The notes under the pieces were generated by a model. That model worked only from the letters and a program-made list of their open reading frames with translations. It was not told where the DNA came from and ran no database searches. 64,000 nucleotides of DNA from Limanda limanda. Its lineage: Eukaryota; Chordata; Actinopteri; Pleuronectiformes; Pleuronectidae. A program made the position numbers and the translations under genes. The stretch covers positions 17,591,139-17,655,138 of the forward strand of contig NC_083653.1 in the NCBI RefSeq assembly GCF_963576545.1, given 5' to 3'. Below are positions 12,153 to 25,640 of the stretch, piece by piece (the first letter of the stretch is position 1; each line of letters starts with the position of its first letter).

Positions 12153-12562
12153 AGTACATAACATTACATTTCATTTGGCTGACGCTTTTATCCAAAGCGA
12201 CTTACAATAAGTGCATTCAACCCCGAGGGTACAAACCCAGAACAACAAGAATCAAGAAAGTACAATTTTTCAAAATAAAGCAAAACTACAAAGTGCTATA
12301 AGTAAGTGCCATTTAAGGGCTACTAAATTGTTAGTTTCAAAATTGTATTCAAGGTATAGTCGGAAGAGGTATGTTTTTAGTTTGCGGTGGAAGATGTGTA
12401 AACTTTCAGATGTCCGTATGTCGATGGGGAGCTCATTCCACCATTTAGGAGCTAGGAGAGCAAACAATCGTGATTTTGAGGAGTTTTTAGCTCGCAGTGA
12501 GGGAGCAACAAGCCGATTGGCCAAAGAAGAGCGGAGTGATGGACTGGGGTGTAACGTTTGAC
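12153..12562 (-). mobile_element. 5'-truncated L2-type LINE, 3' end
   Basis: On the minus strand the fragment runs from the last part of a reverse transcriptase frame into the 3' untranslated tail. The tail holds GTCGCTTTGGATAAAAGCGT near 12184-12203, a word I associate with L2-clade LINEs and partner SINEs in fish. Copy 2 of the surrounding tandem duplication lacks the fragment and reads straight through, so the insertion limits are read directly: GAC at 12150-12152 and again at 12560-12562 brackets it. Severe 5' truncation and a very short target overlap are usual for this LINE group. The copy is dead. A second fragment of the same LINE is at 28793-29045. Confidence 0.85.
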
Positions 12563-12578
12563 CAGGAAGCATCACCAA
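12270..12578 (-). pseudogene. C-terminal remnant of an L2/CR1-like reverse transcriptase
   Basis: The minus-strand frame is 102 codons long; residues before about position 6 come from flanking DNA. It contains LLAPKWWNELPIDIRTSES and then FHRKLKTYLF, the typical last motifs of CR1/L2-type polyproteins (WN.LP..IR followed by F...LKT.LF). Known function of the family: reverse transcription of LINE RNA primed at the nicked target. Here only about the last 95 residues remain, with no palm domain, YADD box or endonuclease, so it cannot act. Within the remnant no frameshift is seen, which suggests a fairly recent insertion. Confidence 0.8.
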
Positions 12579-13168
12579 ACAGATGCTGCAAACTGGAGTT
12601 AAGAACCAAACATGGCGGCCTATGACAACCTTTGTTTCTTGTACCAGGTGGACAGTAGAAAAGGATAAAACCTGTAGAAATGTGGCAACAGTATGAGTGT
12701 TCCTTTAATGTGTCCTATTGTTTGTGCAAAATATTACACAAACAAGCGCAACCAGCCACGACACAGTCAGGTTTCATCAGACGGGTTTCTGGGAGTTCCC
12801 AAGGCTGTGGAATCACCACTCAGATATCGTTTGTTCAAATGCCAAGTATGCAGTCCTGTGTTTTCATTGATTTGTTAAGTGTGTTTGTTCTTACTCGTAA
12901 AATATTAACAATCGGTTACATTGTATCAGTGGTCACTTGAAAATCTGTTCTGATTTGAAAATCCTCTGGTGTGGTTATTAGTTTTAAACATATGATAGGA
13001 GAAAAAGATAAGAAATGAACATGCTGCTCCTCATACAGGATTATGTTTTGTGTTTAGGAAATAAACAGCTATTTGAGATAAAGTTGCTGGAGACTTAACT
13101 AGCAGGACAGAGCTGCTAACGGTTCTCTAATCTCTGTAAACATCCAGGACTTGACCCAACACAGTAAA

Positions 13169-13196
13169 GTGTGTGTGTGTGTGTGTGTGTGTGTGT
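13169..13196. repeat. (GT)n microsatellite, copy 1
   Basis: Fourteen GT units at the 3' side of tandem copy 1. It is the counterpart of the 122-bp array at 14136-14257. Confidence 0.95.
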
Positions 13197-13232
13197 CATA
13201 CTTTAAGAGGGCTTTTATTTTAAACATAACAT

Positions 13233-14290
<1,058 letters not shown>

Positions 14291-16085
14291 ACCCCCAAAC
14301 TCATGTCATTAGTTGATGCGGCCCTTGGACTTTGGAGGTGAAGCTCAGTCACAACCATCGTTAGGTAAGAGCCACTGCAGTTTAAGTCACAGCCGATAAA
14401 CACAGAGGTTAATCCTTTCCTTACACGTTTGATCTTGTGTTTTGGATTTTTTTATAAAGACTTTAGACACAAAGTATCAGTCCTGATAAAGCCCTAAGCA
14501 CATTGCATGAGCACTTAAGCTTGACAGGCCTTCAATGCCCTGGTTATGGTTGTTATGTCAGGACTGAACTACGGTGGCTGACCCTTCTCACACGAGCAAA
14601 TTCAAGGGACAACAGGAATGAAAAAGTAAAAACTTATGTAAGATTGTTTGTGTTCTAACTCCCTGGAAAAGAAGGTGTTCACGTTTTAAAAAATGTTTGT
14701 AAAAAAGGAAGAACACAAATGTTTTTTATTTAATAATTCTTGGTTTCTCCAAGCACCTGTACAGTAACGCCAATGTATGTCAACATCCATTTCACTCACT
14801 TGCGTTGTGATTGTGTTTCCATTGTGTAGCATTTTTGGTTGTGTTGCCACTTTTACATGGGTTTTATGGCTTTTTCATTCTTTCCATTAATGTGCTTGTT
14901 TGACATAAGATCAATATTTCCCACAGCATTTTCATATGAGCATTGAGACCATTGATTCAGTAGGAACTTTAAAAACTCCCAGTGGAGAGATTTAAGCAAT
15001 TTACAATAGTTCAACATCCTTTCTGCTGTACAACAAATATGTGTCTTCTTGCCATACAGAGTTTGCCTCAGGAATACACTCAGCCCAGAGATACCCTCCA
15101 CACCCCCCCATTATGTAGTAAGAACCCTTTGGAGAAAAATACTCTTATCCAGGGCACATATGAAATGCTAAGTAATAACCAGACAATTCCACACCAACAC
15201 CTCGGCAGAAGCCAATCCACTTATGACTGCTGAGATGTAAAAGAGGATCATGTTATCACAGTGCTCGAGCACGGTCTGTTTATTTTATTTCACCCTCAGA
15301 CTCAATTCATGTCCACAGGCTCGACGCAGCACTACATCACACCTCATTAGCCACCAAATCTGGATCTGGCTATTTGTCTGGCTGCACTTCTGTGCCCACG
15401 TCTGGTCACACGGAGGCAAAACAAAGGCCCAGCTCACTTTGCGGGTCCACAGCAGCGCCTTCACCGGCCCACTGGTCACCACGCACGTAATTTCAGGGTA
15501 GGAATCGGGGACGACAATATTCTCTGAGTGGAGAAAACGGCACTGGGAGGTTATTTGAGTCGCAGAAGCGGTGGTCATATCCAATTTACAGAGGAGACAG
15601 CATCCAAAGATAACAAGGAGATGTAGTGCAGTGTGACAAGATGAGAAGAAGGCCCACAGCAGCTTAAGGTCAAACACAGATGGAAGAAATGCCATGTGTT
15701 TTTTTTGGTCGCTTGAGTAAGATCACCGCAGTACATTACTCATGTGTCATCTCATCTGCTCAAAGAAAATAAAATCTGTTTCATAAATTGTGAGCCGATG
15801 AAGAGATTCATTTTAGATCAGTGTAAAAGAGTCTCTATTTCCCCCTGTGATACATGAGCAGAGAAACTAATGCAACTACAATGAAGCTGTGCCCTTCCTT
15901 TACATACCAGCTGCATGGATGAAAATGTTAATATCCAGCAAAACTCTTTACATGCAGCATACGCGCGTGGATTACTGAAGGATTGTAGCAGAGTCATGAG
16001 GGAGTCAGAGGACTCCAGGGCCAGAGCCTCCGTTTGAAGCGATGTTTAAAATTGTGTGTTGGAAAGTCAATCAAGTGCTAACTTA

Positions 16086-16208
16086 GAGACACAAAACAAC
16101 TGCAAGGAGATGGGAAATGACTACAAAGAGACGCAGACCGACAACAAAGCGATGCAAATTGACTACAAAGCGAGGAGAGATTGCCGCGGAGAGATGCAAA
16201 ATTACCAC
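16086..16208 (+). repeat. Period-21 minisatellite, about six degenerate units
   Basis: Units begin at 16086, 16107, 16128, 16149, 16170 and 16189, with lengths 21, 21, 21, 21, 19 and 20. The common core is GAGATGCAAA..GACTACAAA. The period is a multiple of three, so the open frame at 16056-16247 reads a heptapeptide-like series ending in DYK or similar. Tandem arrays of GACTACAAAGAGAC-type units are common in teleosts. I treat this as satellite DNA rather than a gene. Confidence 0.75.
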
Positions 16209-16859
16209 AGACACACATCAACTATAAGTGAGACAGCCATGTTGTAATACAGGCGGAATTCTCCAGCCGATATGAAATTATTGAGAAACTTCACTCGTTG
16301 AATCACAAGCAGGAAAGTTGTGGCGAGCATCCCTGATGCTCACGGTGGTTATTAATTAGGACTTCAATGGAAAAAATCAGTTTGAAATCCATTTGTGCCG
16401 TGATTTTAGAGAAAGCAGGATCCACTCCTCTTCAGTCATAGCATTGACTGCAGTAACTGCTGTTATCCAGCACTGATAATGTCAGATAACACCAGAGCCT
16501 GGGCCTCCTCCTGTAAATGTCCTGTCATGTCTTACGCCATCACTTTAACAGCCTGATGAAGCCAGCAATGTTCCACACACCATTCCAGAATGGAGCTTTT
16601 GAGACGGCACACTCAGAGAACTGATTCACTGCGAAACAAAACAGAAAAAGTGTGACATTCTTCCTCCACGACTGAGAGAGATGTGAAGAATGCACTTTTC
16701 TTCTCTTGCAGCTAGAGCAGAGGAAGTTCGTCCCGGCAGGATGGCGCATCCACGGCTAACAGATTGTAATAGTAACCCTTCACTGGGGAGCCGTACAGTC
16801 GTGAGCAGAGTCTTCATTCCACAAAGCACTGGCCTTGCAGCAGTTTCCTCCCTGATTGA

Positions 16860-17010
16860 TACTGCCGTCGCACAGGTCTGGTTAGCCAGTGGAAACCACC
16901 ATAAATTCCAGGCCCACTTTATCGTTAAGCTTAGTAGCCCGGGAAATAAAATTAGCTGTGTCCAATTTTGGAAAGCGCTGCATACCACTATAAATAACAA
17001 TTTACAGTAG
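16860..17010. promoter_or_regulatory. Candidate conserved non-coding element (composition only)
   Basis: A repeat-free stretch with AATAAAATTAGCTG, CCAATTTTGG and CTATAAATAACAATTTA words, which resemble homeodomain and other AT-rich binding sites. It is not coding. The inference is weak and needs alignment. Confidence 0.2.
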
Positions 17011-17710
17011 GTGATAAAAGAGGAAAAATGGAATTAAAAAAAAAAGAAATACAACTTAAGCGCTATTATTTATGTGGGTGTTTTGTGTGTTTATTGAGCA
17101 GCTTTTACTTGTACAATCTACCATTGTGATATAATTAATAATTAAACTGTTATTGCTTGTGCATTATTCAGGCAATTTGCTTCTGTTGTCAGCACATAAA
17201 GCCAGCATGTAGGCACCGTCTTAACTCGGTTACACATGCCAAAGGGCCCATCACAGGGGAATGACGGATGACCAGGCCTTTTTGCAATGTTTCTCCAGCC
17301 TGTATATATAGCACAGGCCCCGCGGTTTGTCGAGGGCGAGGACAGCTGTAGTTGCGGCCACAGCGAGGGAGAAACAGCTACTATTCTTAATGTCAAATGA
17401 ACATGTAACCGTACTTTATCATTTCTGACTGCTCCTTATTGCAAAATCTCGAGCAGGCCGCCTGTGCTCCCCGCTTTCTCCCCGTCAGCTCCGACGGAAA
17501 TCCTGCTGCGGAGGGAGCTGGACTGAGGCGAATGAAATGGCATGCCCTATATCTCCCTGTTTAGCTCTGTTTTCTCAAAGCCCTTTGTGTGTATCAGTGT
17601 TTGTGTGTGCGCGCCCTAGGGTATAGCTATGTCTGTCTCCTGGTGTCCTCCCGCAACAGACACGGCCCTCTCACTCCCCAGCATGTGTTTCTGATTACAA
17701 TCCGGCATTC

Positions 17711-17732
17711 CTCTCTCTCTCTCTCTCTCTCT
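17711..17732. repeat. (CT)n microsatellite, 11 units
   Basis: A pure CT run in an otherwise unique stretch. Confidence 0.9.
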
Positions 17733-20700
17733 CCCTGATTGGCTGCCAGAGCATCACATCTCTCTACGACTGCTGGCAATGATGCGGTTTCCCATAAAGC
17801 CACAGCGCATGGCGCACGGTGAACATTCCCATGCACGTCCATCCCTATGTCTATTTTTCTGTCAGAGGAAAGGTCCATTGTTAACAGATGGTAATGTAAT
17901 AAGTTGACCCCTTGACCCCCGAAGTAGCTGCAATGCAACCTCCTCTTCAGGTTGGATGATATGTTAAGTGTGTCCCGGACAGCTTGTCAACAAACACATA
18001 GGGGAAGCCAATAAACGGCGTGCGCTGCGGTTGTTTTAACCCCAGCAGGGCAGAACACATTAATCACAGTTAAGGCGGCTATGATGATGAGGTGTTTGGC
18101 GGTCGGCTCCAAATAGCTGGTAATGGAGCTGCAGTGTGTGGAGGTGTCTTGCTGTTGGTGCCATCTTGAGTGAAAATAGTCGTCTGACAAATGCCTCCGG
18201 TCAAAATAGCAACAAGACATTACCCAGGAGCCACCACAACAGAGGCCACAGTGAGGCTAGTGGGTAAAATGTTGCTTTGAGCTAAATGCTAATGTTAGCA
18301 CAAGACCACACTCACAACAACATTTCAAGTAAGTTATGTTGAAGAAGCTCTCCACAGATTTTTCCAATTGAGGTTCGGTTTACCCATCACAAGGAGAACA
18401 GTAAAAGCAGTAGTAGGATTTCTACTGGTCCTGGAGGAGCTTTCAAACGTTCAAAGAATAAAAGAATAACCCCGATGATGTTATTTTAACTAGGCCTTTA
18501 GAATCATGTTTCCTAATAGAGGGTCTGCATTACAAACTAAAGGTCGGAGCTTTCAGGGAGTATTTAAGACTCAGATACAGTAAATAAATCAAAATGCTAT
18601 TGAGTCTTTACCAATCTAAGCACATGGTGCAAGTGTAATTTCACTTGAGCGGGTGGGAAACATTTTTTTGCCCAAGGAACAAGGTTCAGAACTGATGATG
18701 ATTATGAAAAAGTAAAAAAGAGATAGCAGAAAAAAGTACTAGTCTTTTCATCATTGGTGTGTTTTTTGTGTAACATGCATATTAGAGTTGTATTTCTCAT
18801 TCCCTTTAGAAATTGAAATGCACGTCTCTGCAGTGGAAACAGTTTCACGTCCCACACAAGCAGTTTATCTGTGGCTGTTACAAGACAAACATGCATTTTG
18901 CACCCACCTGTTTGACAGTGTGCCCTTGAAATAAAAATACTGGCCCACTGACTTCAGACAATCGGTTTGTTAGTCAAAAACACAATCACTTTCCCCAGCT
19001 TGAGGCTAGCAGTGCACTGACAGGTCACCCAAATACAACGTTTTTTAAGAACGATACATCCCCTGGCACTGTGAAGGACAATAAACACATTGAAACATCC
19101 ATAAAGTTTTTACCATCTTCTGCAGGATGTTTTTTTTCCAGAATTTACTGAGCATGTCAACAGGTCTTAGTAGGCAGACACACCTGGTCTAACCATGCAT
19201 TGGGTGCGCATGATATGTACTAAGTGTGTTCACCAGGCTTATATACTGACATCAATGTTGTGTAGTCTTCTGCATTACTGCCACCTGGTGGATTGGAGTG
19301 AAATAGCTTGTTGTAGCCATCCGGCTAATTTGCCTTTAGAATCTCCCCTGGTCTTTAGAACTCGTTGCTAAACCTAAAGCTCCGGTTTACAAGCGAGCAG
19401 CACTTTCAATCAAATACTGCCATAAAAATTCTATCAAAATGACAATGGAAACCTGTTTATCATGGACCAGAATCTTATTGCAATTCATAAGATGTTTTCA
19501 TCTAGGCCAGGGTTGTCTAATCAATCGACCAAGAGAGTGACACAATTGTTCCTGTGGCCATGTCGCTAACAGAGCTAAAATAAAACTAGTACAACAAAAC
19601 AGTGTATATGTGTGTACGCGTACGAACGCATTTGTTGAGTATCTTTATGTGTTCACAGAAATCCTTGTGAGGGTTTTGACCCAGTACATCACACAGCACA
19701 TTGTGTTAAACCTCTGTGGGTGTATATTTTTACACAGAAGAATTTAATATCCGATTATTTATATTGAATTGAGGAATAGGTTACCTAGTTCATTCAATTC
19801 TGATAGTACAACTGCACTGACATTTAGGAGAGCAATTATTTTCAGATCTGCTGTTACTGACTGCTGCTGTGATGCAAATAAGCTGATCGAAATCCAACCA
19901 CCATCCAATATTTTATACGTTTTAGTTCGGCCAAAATTATTAACCTTGACATATAGTTCAATGGCAGAGCCACTGGGGGACGGCACACGCACACATACAC
20001 ACACAACAAACATGCAGATAGTATTTTCATTTTCTTAAAATGACACCACCCAGGGTCACATGTTGCTGCAGCGTTTGGCATTCCAGACGAGGCCAGACTG
20101 CGTTACCAGGCAGAGCAGGTCCGCTGCAAGGTCGGCACACATGGGCGATCAGTGTCACAGAGAATGCCAAATGTAAACGCGCATTCAAACCCTGAGAGAT
20201 GAGACAGGACATTAAAGCTACAGTCCCCGGAGGAGGAAGGAGGAGGACGAGGACGACGTGGAGGGAAGAGCACTGGGGGAGAAAAAAACAGGTGGCAGCA
20301 CTTCAAAGCAGGAGAGTTTTATGAATTATGGGAGATATTGTGACTGCTGACTTCTGCATGGGTTCCCAGTGGTGCTGGGTATCATTCTTTATGGACAGTA
20401 AAACACACTTTCTTTTCTTCTTCCAGAGTAATAAATAATACACATTTCCATGCTATCTGAGGAGTAAGAATAACAGCACTATCCTCCAGGAATTATTCCT
20501 GCAATGATCTCAGTTCATGTGCCATCGTTTTTTAGATAATGAAATCGTTTCGTCTTTCCACGGACTGAATTAAGTGACCAGCAGCCAAAGAGAATTAAGT
20601 GACTCATTCCTCACAAAAGAAATATAATGGCGTCCTTACCCACGTAATTCAATTGTAATATCTATCCTTTAATGCTATTGTAGGTCTAATCAGTTTTCTT

Positions 20701-20939
20701 GGATAGGCTATCATTATTATTATAGGCTTTTTGGAGGATCATTTCTGAAGGGCTGAAATGGAAGGACATCCATGATGTGTGAAAATACAGTGATGTATGT
20801 GTAATTAAATTCTCTGACAAGTGTTGGGGTACATTATGTGTGAATGGTGCTCATAGTTTTCATCTGAATATAATGTGTAGAAATCCGAGACACGTGCTAT
20901 GCATGTAATTCCTGTGAGACAGATTCAATGTAGGTTACT

Positions 20940-21440
20940 TTTAGTAAAAAAGGATCCTGATCCAAATGCAGAACTCAGATAAGTGGCTTCCAAAAGTTCA
21001 TGGGTTGACTTGAGAAGCTGGGGTAGTGGTTCCTGGGAAATGGAGCCGGATCAGGTGGGACAGGTCAGGCCGAGCTGGCAGACAACAGATGGGCTTAAGA
21101 GGCAAGATCACAGCACACTTGAGCAGAAGCAGCAGAGAATGATGTGGATTGGAGGGTTAAGCTTGAACCAAACAAACACGAAGAAAGAGAAGAGCAACCA
21201 GAGTTGGCCTCGAGTTAAAACCCTGAGGCAGACAAAACAATCTGGTGAATGTGTAGCGGATTCACAAACACTGTTGGCGATGATTAGGGTATTGGCCTCG
21301 GGTCTGCAGGTGAGTTGGATGCAGGAGAACCGGATACTATACATGGGAAACACACCAAAGCTGGCGCAAGAACAACAAGAGGAAACATGAGGAAGAGCCA
21401 GCCAGGCCCTGAAAACAATCACTGTTACAACGTGTTCTCC
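20940..21440. repeat. Possible unclassified dispersed repeat
   Basis: Low-T, purine-rich DNA whose style (GGCAAGATCACAGCACAC, GGTATTGGCCTCGGGTCTGC, GAAGAGCCAGCCAGGCCCTG) reminds me of an old teleost interspersed repeat. A 135-codon frame is open on the plus strand and a 123-codon frame on the minus strand. Neither shows a domain, and the low stop density follows from base composition. I cannot define ends or class. Confidence 0.25.
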
Positions 21441-21660
21441 AAATGAGACGTGGAGTGGTTCAGTCACTGGATAATTCAATACAGATGGACTCTTTACAAC
21501 ACAACAGCTTGGATCCTCAGTTGCACTGAAAATGAGAAATTATCTATATTGTGTGTAGTTGGCCATATTATAAAATCACTTATAATCCCATTTAATGTTC
21601 ATAATATACACAATAAAGGTGGAGCTACATGAAAACAGAAGTAAACATGCTAACTTGGTG

Positions 21661-21905
21661 ATGTCAGCATGACCATGGCTTGGACAGTATATAAGGATGA
21701 CAGCTCCCCAAAAGTGGAGCCAAATGAATCGGGTCGCCCCTGGTGACTGGCTGCTGTATAGGTCATAAGAGTGCCTGTTACATGTTAGCAGATGGGACAT
21801 GGACGAAACTAAAAAGTCAAGCACACCTGTAAAAAAATAAATATAGTTGGATTCTGTTATTTCAGGTATAATTCTTATCAAACCGTACATTATCATACTG
21901 TACAG
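21661..21905 (+). mobile_element. Dispersed teleost repeat, copy A
   Basis: Contains GACAGTATATAAGGATGAC, GCTCCCCAAAAGTGGAGCC, CGCCCCTGGTGACTGGCTGC and CATGTTAGCAGATGGGACAT. The last two blocks align with the reverse complement of 36763-36830, so two divergent copies are in this window. The element is non-coding, and its class is not known to me. Confidence 0.6.
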
Positions 21906-24199
21906 TGTGTACCAGTGCCATTCTTCCACTTAGTTAGGTTTTAATTAATTATTTGACGCTATAAAACAGGGAGAAACATCATTATTGACAGCTGAGACAG
22001 ACTTGCAATTAATTGAATCTTATATATTTTGTTTAAAGGACTTTCTACAGCAGCCGTTTCAAGTGCTTCACAAGAAAGACAAATAATTAAATAATATACA
22101 TACAATTTTATATTTAAAAACAATGGCAACAGTAAAGGATAATTTGTAATATATTACGTCAAAGGTTGAGCACGTGTTTCAGTGGGACGCTAATACTGCG
22201 GCTCCACACCACAATCATTACTGGGCGTGGACTCTGGCTCCAAATTATGTCAAAAGGGCAAGATGGTGGTGCTCTTATCCAAGATATTGTGGATTTCAGA
22301 AGTGGACATGCGTCATCCAGCCCCAACTGCTCATAGAGTTTACAGCTATACTGGTAACTTGTAACTCTCTGCCCCAGTCACCATCCTCACAGCCACAAAC
22401 CCACTCTGTACGTGCACAATTTACCTGTATACAACGACTTGTGTAACAATATGCCGTTTAAAACTGCAGATCTTTCACAGAGATGATATACCGCAGTGTA
22501 ATTTACCTGCTACCGCTTCCTCTTAAAGCTTAGAAAGAAGAGACCATTTATGCAATTTCCTAATTAGCAAGTACAGTCCATTACTCGTCTGCTGTCATTT
22601 CAGTGAAGATATTTCAAGGAGCTATGCTTGAATGCCAATTTATGTAAGTGAAGCGTTATTGAGAAGCTTCTCTGAGTGTCAAGATATTAAAATCTGTCTG
22701 TTCCTTGTTTTAGCCCACAGCAAAATGTGACAAATTTTTGTCACACTAGTGCAATCGGTGGATTGCAGAATGTAATTGCTCGTTTTATATTTTAGTTTGA
22801 CTGTTTACTACTCTTAAGAAGAATTAAAAAAAAAATACTACTGCAAAAATGTGGCAGCTGTTCAAAACTGTTTAGAGCACATTATCTGTTCATATCTAAA
22901 TAATGCATTCATATTCATCAACATCCCACACGTTTAATCAGGTTTTCATAAATAATGAAATTGTTAGCAATTTTGTTCTGATCACAAACAAGTATAACCT
23001 AAATCCTAAGAGTTTCATTAAAGTGCTGTTTCCTCTGAACAGTATTCCTGATGTATCAATTTATTTTTTCAACACATCTTCAGTCTTTAATGAATTCTCA
23101 CCCTCTACTCTAAGGTCCACATATTCATTAGGCAACTCTAAACCAGCTTTGAGCTTTAACTTTGAGAGATATTCCTAATCCTCTGTGAATGTTCACTAAA
23201 TGTATTCATAAATCATCATAGAGTATTTGATGTCCTGCTTTAAGGTTGCAACAAATAATAGTCTTTAAATATTTATAGAGGTTAGGAAACCATTTGTTGC
23301 CATTAGGATGAAGAGAAGATATAAATGCTGATGCAGTAAGCACAGTTTCTATTATGCCCTCACTGGTAGTAATTTGTTTTCCACCTACACTCGTCTCCTG
23401 ATGATACCTGAGGAGAACAGATGAGGGAAATATATGATTAATGATAATAATGATTAATGATATACAGTATGGGGTGTACATTTGTTTTTCTCCTCTAATG
23501 ATCGGTTGAGTTTACTTCTGTTTCTTTGTAAATTGTGTTTTGGGTTCACCACATAAATCATGGAAAACAGATATGGCCACCATTTAGTGAAACAAATAGC
23601 TGTCAGTGGGATATCTTTCATTCCATTCTAATGGCGATTGATGGATTACTTTACTCGTTTGAAACAGGGGGATTTTATGTCTCTGCCTTTGCATGCCTAC
23701 ATGACTACTGAGATTGTGTTTGTAGGCATATGTTATTGACCATATGTGCACTGCATCTCCAAAAAGTCATTTCACTCCACTTTAATCTTAGCTCAGACAG
23801 AAGATACATCTCCCATTCCTGTGCTGCTTTGTTGCTTTCTCTCTGGGTAGCTGTCAAAATAAAAAGAACAAAAATACATAGAGACACAATATGCAAATGT
23901 AGTGCTGAGACTCCTAGCCTTTCATTCCTGGATTGTGTTGCGCTCTAGACAGAATTCAGAATCCAGCAAATTGAGATTTGTGAACAGGTTACAGAAGCAT
24001 CTACAGCCATGCTAGTGGCTCTGTGAGGCTGTAACGCCAATGTAAAGACAATCAAACCAAATTAAAAACCACAGAACAAATTGGAATTTTGACCAGATGA
24101 TGGATGTAGGTTAATGGTCAAGCTCCACAAAGACAATGACAAATTGGTGGATAATGCACCAAAAAGTTATCAAGATACTCAATTCTGAACCCCAAAGGT
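21906..24199. other. Gene-free AT-rich interval
   Basis: No gene seen. A patch at about 22150-22345 (CAAGATGGTGGTGCTCTTATC, AGTGGACATGCGTCATCCAG) resembles another teleost dispersed repeat, but I cannot define its ends. The remainder, including the 91-codon frame at 22903-23178, has no recognisable content. Confidence 0.5.
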
Positions 24200-24355
24200 C
24201 ACCGTGCTGACAGTGCTAGAGGGAAAGTGAGGGGGCCACTCTATAGTCATTACAACACACTGAATGAGAACCATGAATACCACAACTAGTGTTGCTTGTA
24301 ATTCATCCATCTGTTGTAATGGAATGTCACTAAAAACCAAAAGATGTCAATGAAT
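24200..24355 (+). repeat. Possible dispersed repeat fragment
   Basis: Blocks GCTAGAGGGAAAGTGAGGGG, CATTACAACACACTGAATGAG and ATTCATCCATCTGTTG follow the order of an abundant teleost repeat as I remember it. The copy is strongly diverged and no second copy is present here to confirm it. Confidence 0.35.
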
Positions 24356-24659
24356 TCAGTCCAATGTCAGTTGGCTTTAACATCTGAGCTCTGTGGAAAT
24401 CTATTCACAGTGAAGTACCCATCCATCTTTAAGGTGGAGATAGTGACAAGGATCCAATATCTTTCCAAACACTTTGCAAAGACTAGTGGAGGAACTAGAG
24501 GAAAAGTAAAGTGATCTTCAAAGGCTTTGCCCTCAATAGCCGATTAATGGGAAAGATGTCACACACATCCATCCATAATTTGCCAACTGATACACTGACA
24601 AAAATGAGAACACTTAATTTCCAGGGCCTCTCAGTTCCAACTAAATACACTGTACAATA

Positions 24660-25640
24660 ACCATCAGAACTTTTGGAATTTTCTCAACTCCCAGTGCGAT
24701 GCTGGAGCTCAGTCACATTAGCAAGTCATTACGCAGATCTTTCAATGGATTTTAATCATGTCCTGTTCAGGGTTCCTACAGGACCTTGGCTGTTCTTTTC
24801 TGAAGCCATTCCAGCATCATTTGGGTTGTTAGGACATAAGTGGCCATCTATGGGTTTTGGCACTCCACAGAAAGTTCTCTGAGAAAATGTGTTCATTTGG
24901 TTCCATTCATTGTTCTCTCTATCCTTACAACTCTCCCAGTCCCTTCTGCAGAAAAGCCCCTCCACAGCATGACGCTGCCACCACCATGCTTCGCTGTAGG
25001 GGTGCTATTAGACGGGTAATGAGCTGTGCCCAGTTTCCGCCTGACAGAGAGCTTAGGTTTATGGCTGAGAATTCAGTTTCCATTTCATCACAACAGTCCC
25101 TTCTACCTCTCTCTCTCCCAGAACGTCTCTCATACGTCTTAGCTCAAAGTCAAGGCTGCTGCGTTCACCTCTGCATCATGGACTGGCCTCTTTCTTGTTA
25201 CTCTGCCACAGAGACTATGTAATAAAATGATTGTGGTTCTTACAAAATCATCTTCTATGGGGGCCCTACTGTTGTTGTCAGACTGCTCCTTGGGTTGTTT
25301 TGTTACTTCCCTGGCTGGGGTCTTACTTGGCTGGCCGCTCAGGTTGGATAGATTACCAGGAAGAGTCCGAGTAGTTTGTCATTCTTTTCTTTTTTCCATT
25401 TCCAACTGTCTAATGCTGCTGAGTTCTTCTGAAACAGTGACCATGAAACTGCTACAGGCCTATCCCTAGGTGGTCTGTTCTGCACATTTCTTTCTTTAAT
25501 ACTATTTCTCAAGGCTCCACGATAGAATGTCTCCACATACACCTGTTAGATCTTGTGTCAGCACAGATATTGTCTCATGGTCACGACCATTGGGGTTTGC
25601 CACACAGCTTTGGCTTCTAGCTTACAGACAATCCATTAAA
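24660..25640 (-). pseudogene. Decayed Tc1/mariner-like transposon with broken transposase
   Basis: On the minus strand the best-preserved block, at 24943-25000, reads PTAKHGGGSVMLWRGFSAEG with the frame continuing into TG, the classic central motif of Tc1-like transposases. Upstream in protein order, near 25275-25345, is SGQPSKTPAREVTKQP, matching the linker and second helix-turn-helix region. Downstream, near 24783-24816, is EWLQKRTAKVL, matching the segment before the last catalytic residue. Stops and frame changes separate these blocks, and I cannot recover the catalytic aspartates. The family cuts and pastes DNA at TA dinucleotides; this copy is inactive. Terminal inverted repeats are not evident, so the limits given are approximate. 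Confidence 0.8.

Larger units (their letters stand above)
11859..13232. repeat. Tandem duplication, copy 1 (carries an L2 insertion)
   Basis: This copy starts at AACTGTATAATGAGCAC and runs through a GT array (13169-13196) to about 13232, where the same starting word begins copy 2. Its length is 1374 bp, of which 410 bp is the LINE fragment at 12153-12562, leaving a base unit of about 964 bp. Over the 560 bp after the LINE I count about a dozen substitutions and four small indels against copy 2. Copy 1 also has an extra segment near 12595-12615 that copy 2 lacks. The unit is not coding: several short overlapping frames are open but none is conserved as a protein I know. The unit may itself derive from a mobile element; I see no clear TIRs. 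Confidence 0.9.
14291..20939. other. Gene-free interval, mostly unique
   Basis: No gene or RNA gene seen. It contains the period-21 minisatellite at 16.09 kb, a CT run at 17.71 kb and short CA-rich patches near 19.99 kb. A fragment near 18255-18300 resembles a teleost dispersed repeat (GCTAAATGCTAATGTTAGC), too short to delimit. The frames at 15285-15695 and 16626-17000 (minus) have no recognised domain and no flanking splice or start logic. Confidence 0.55.
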
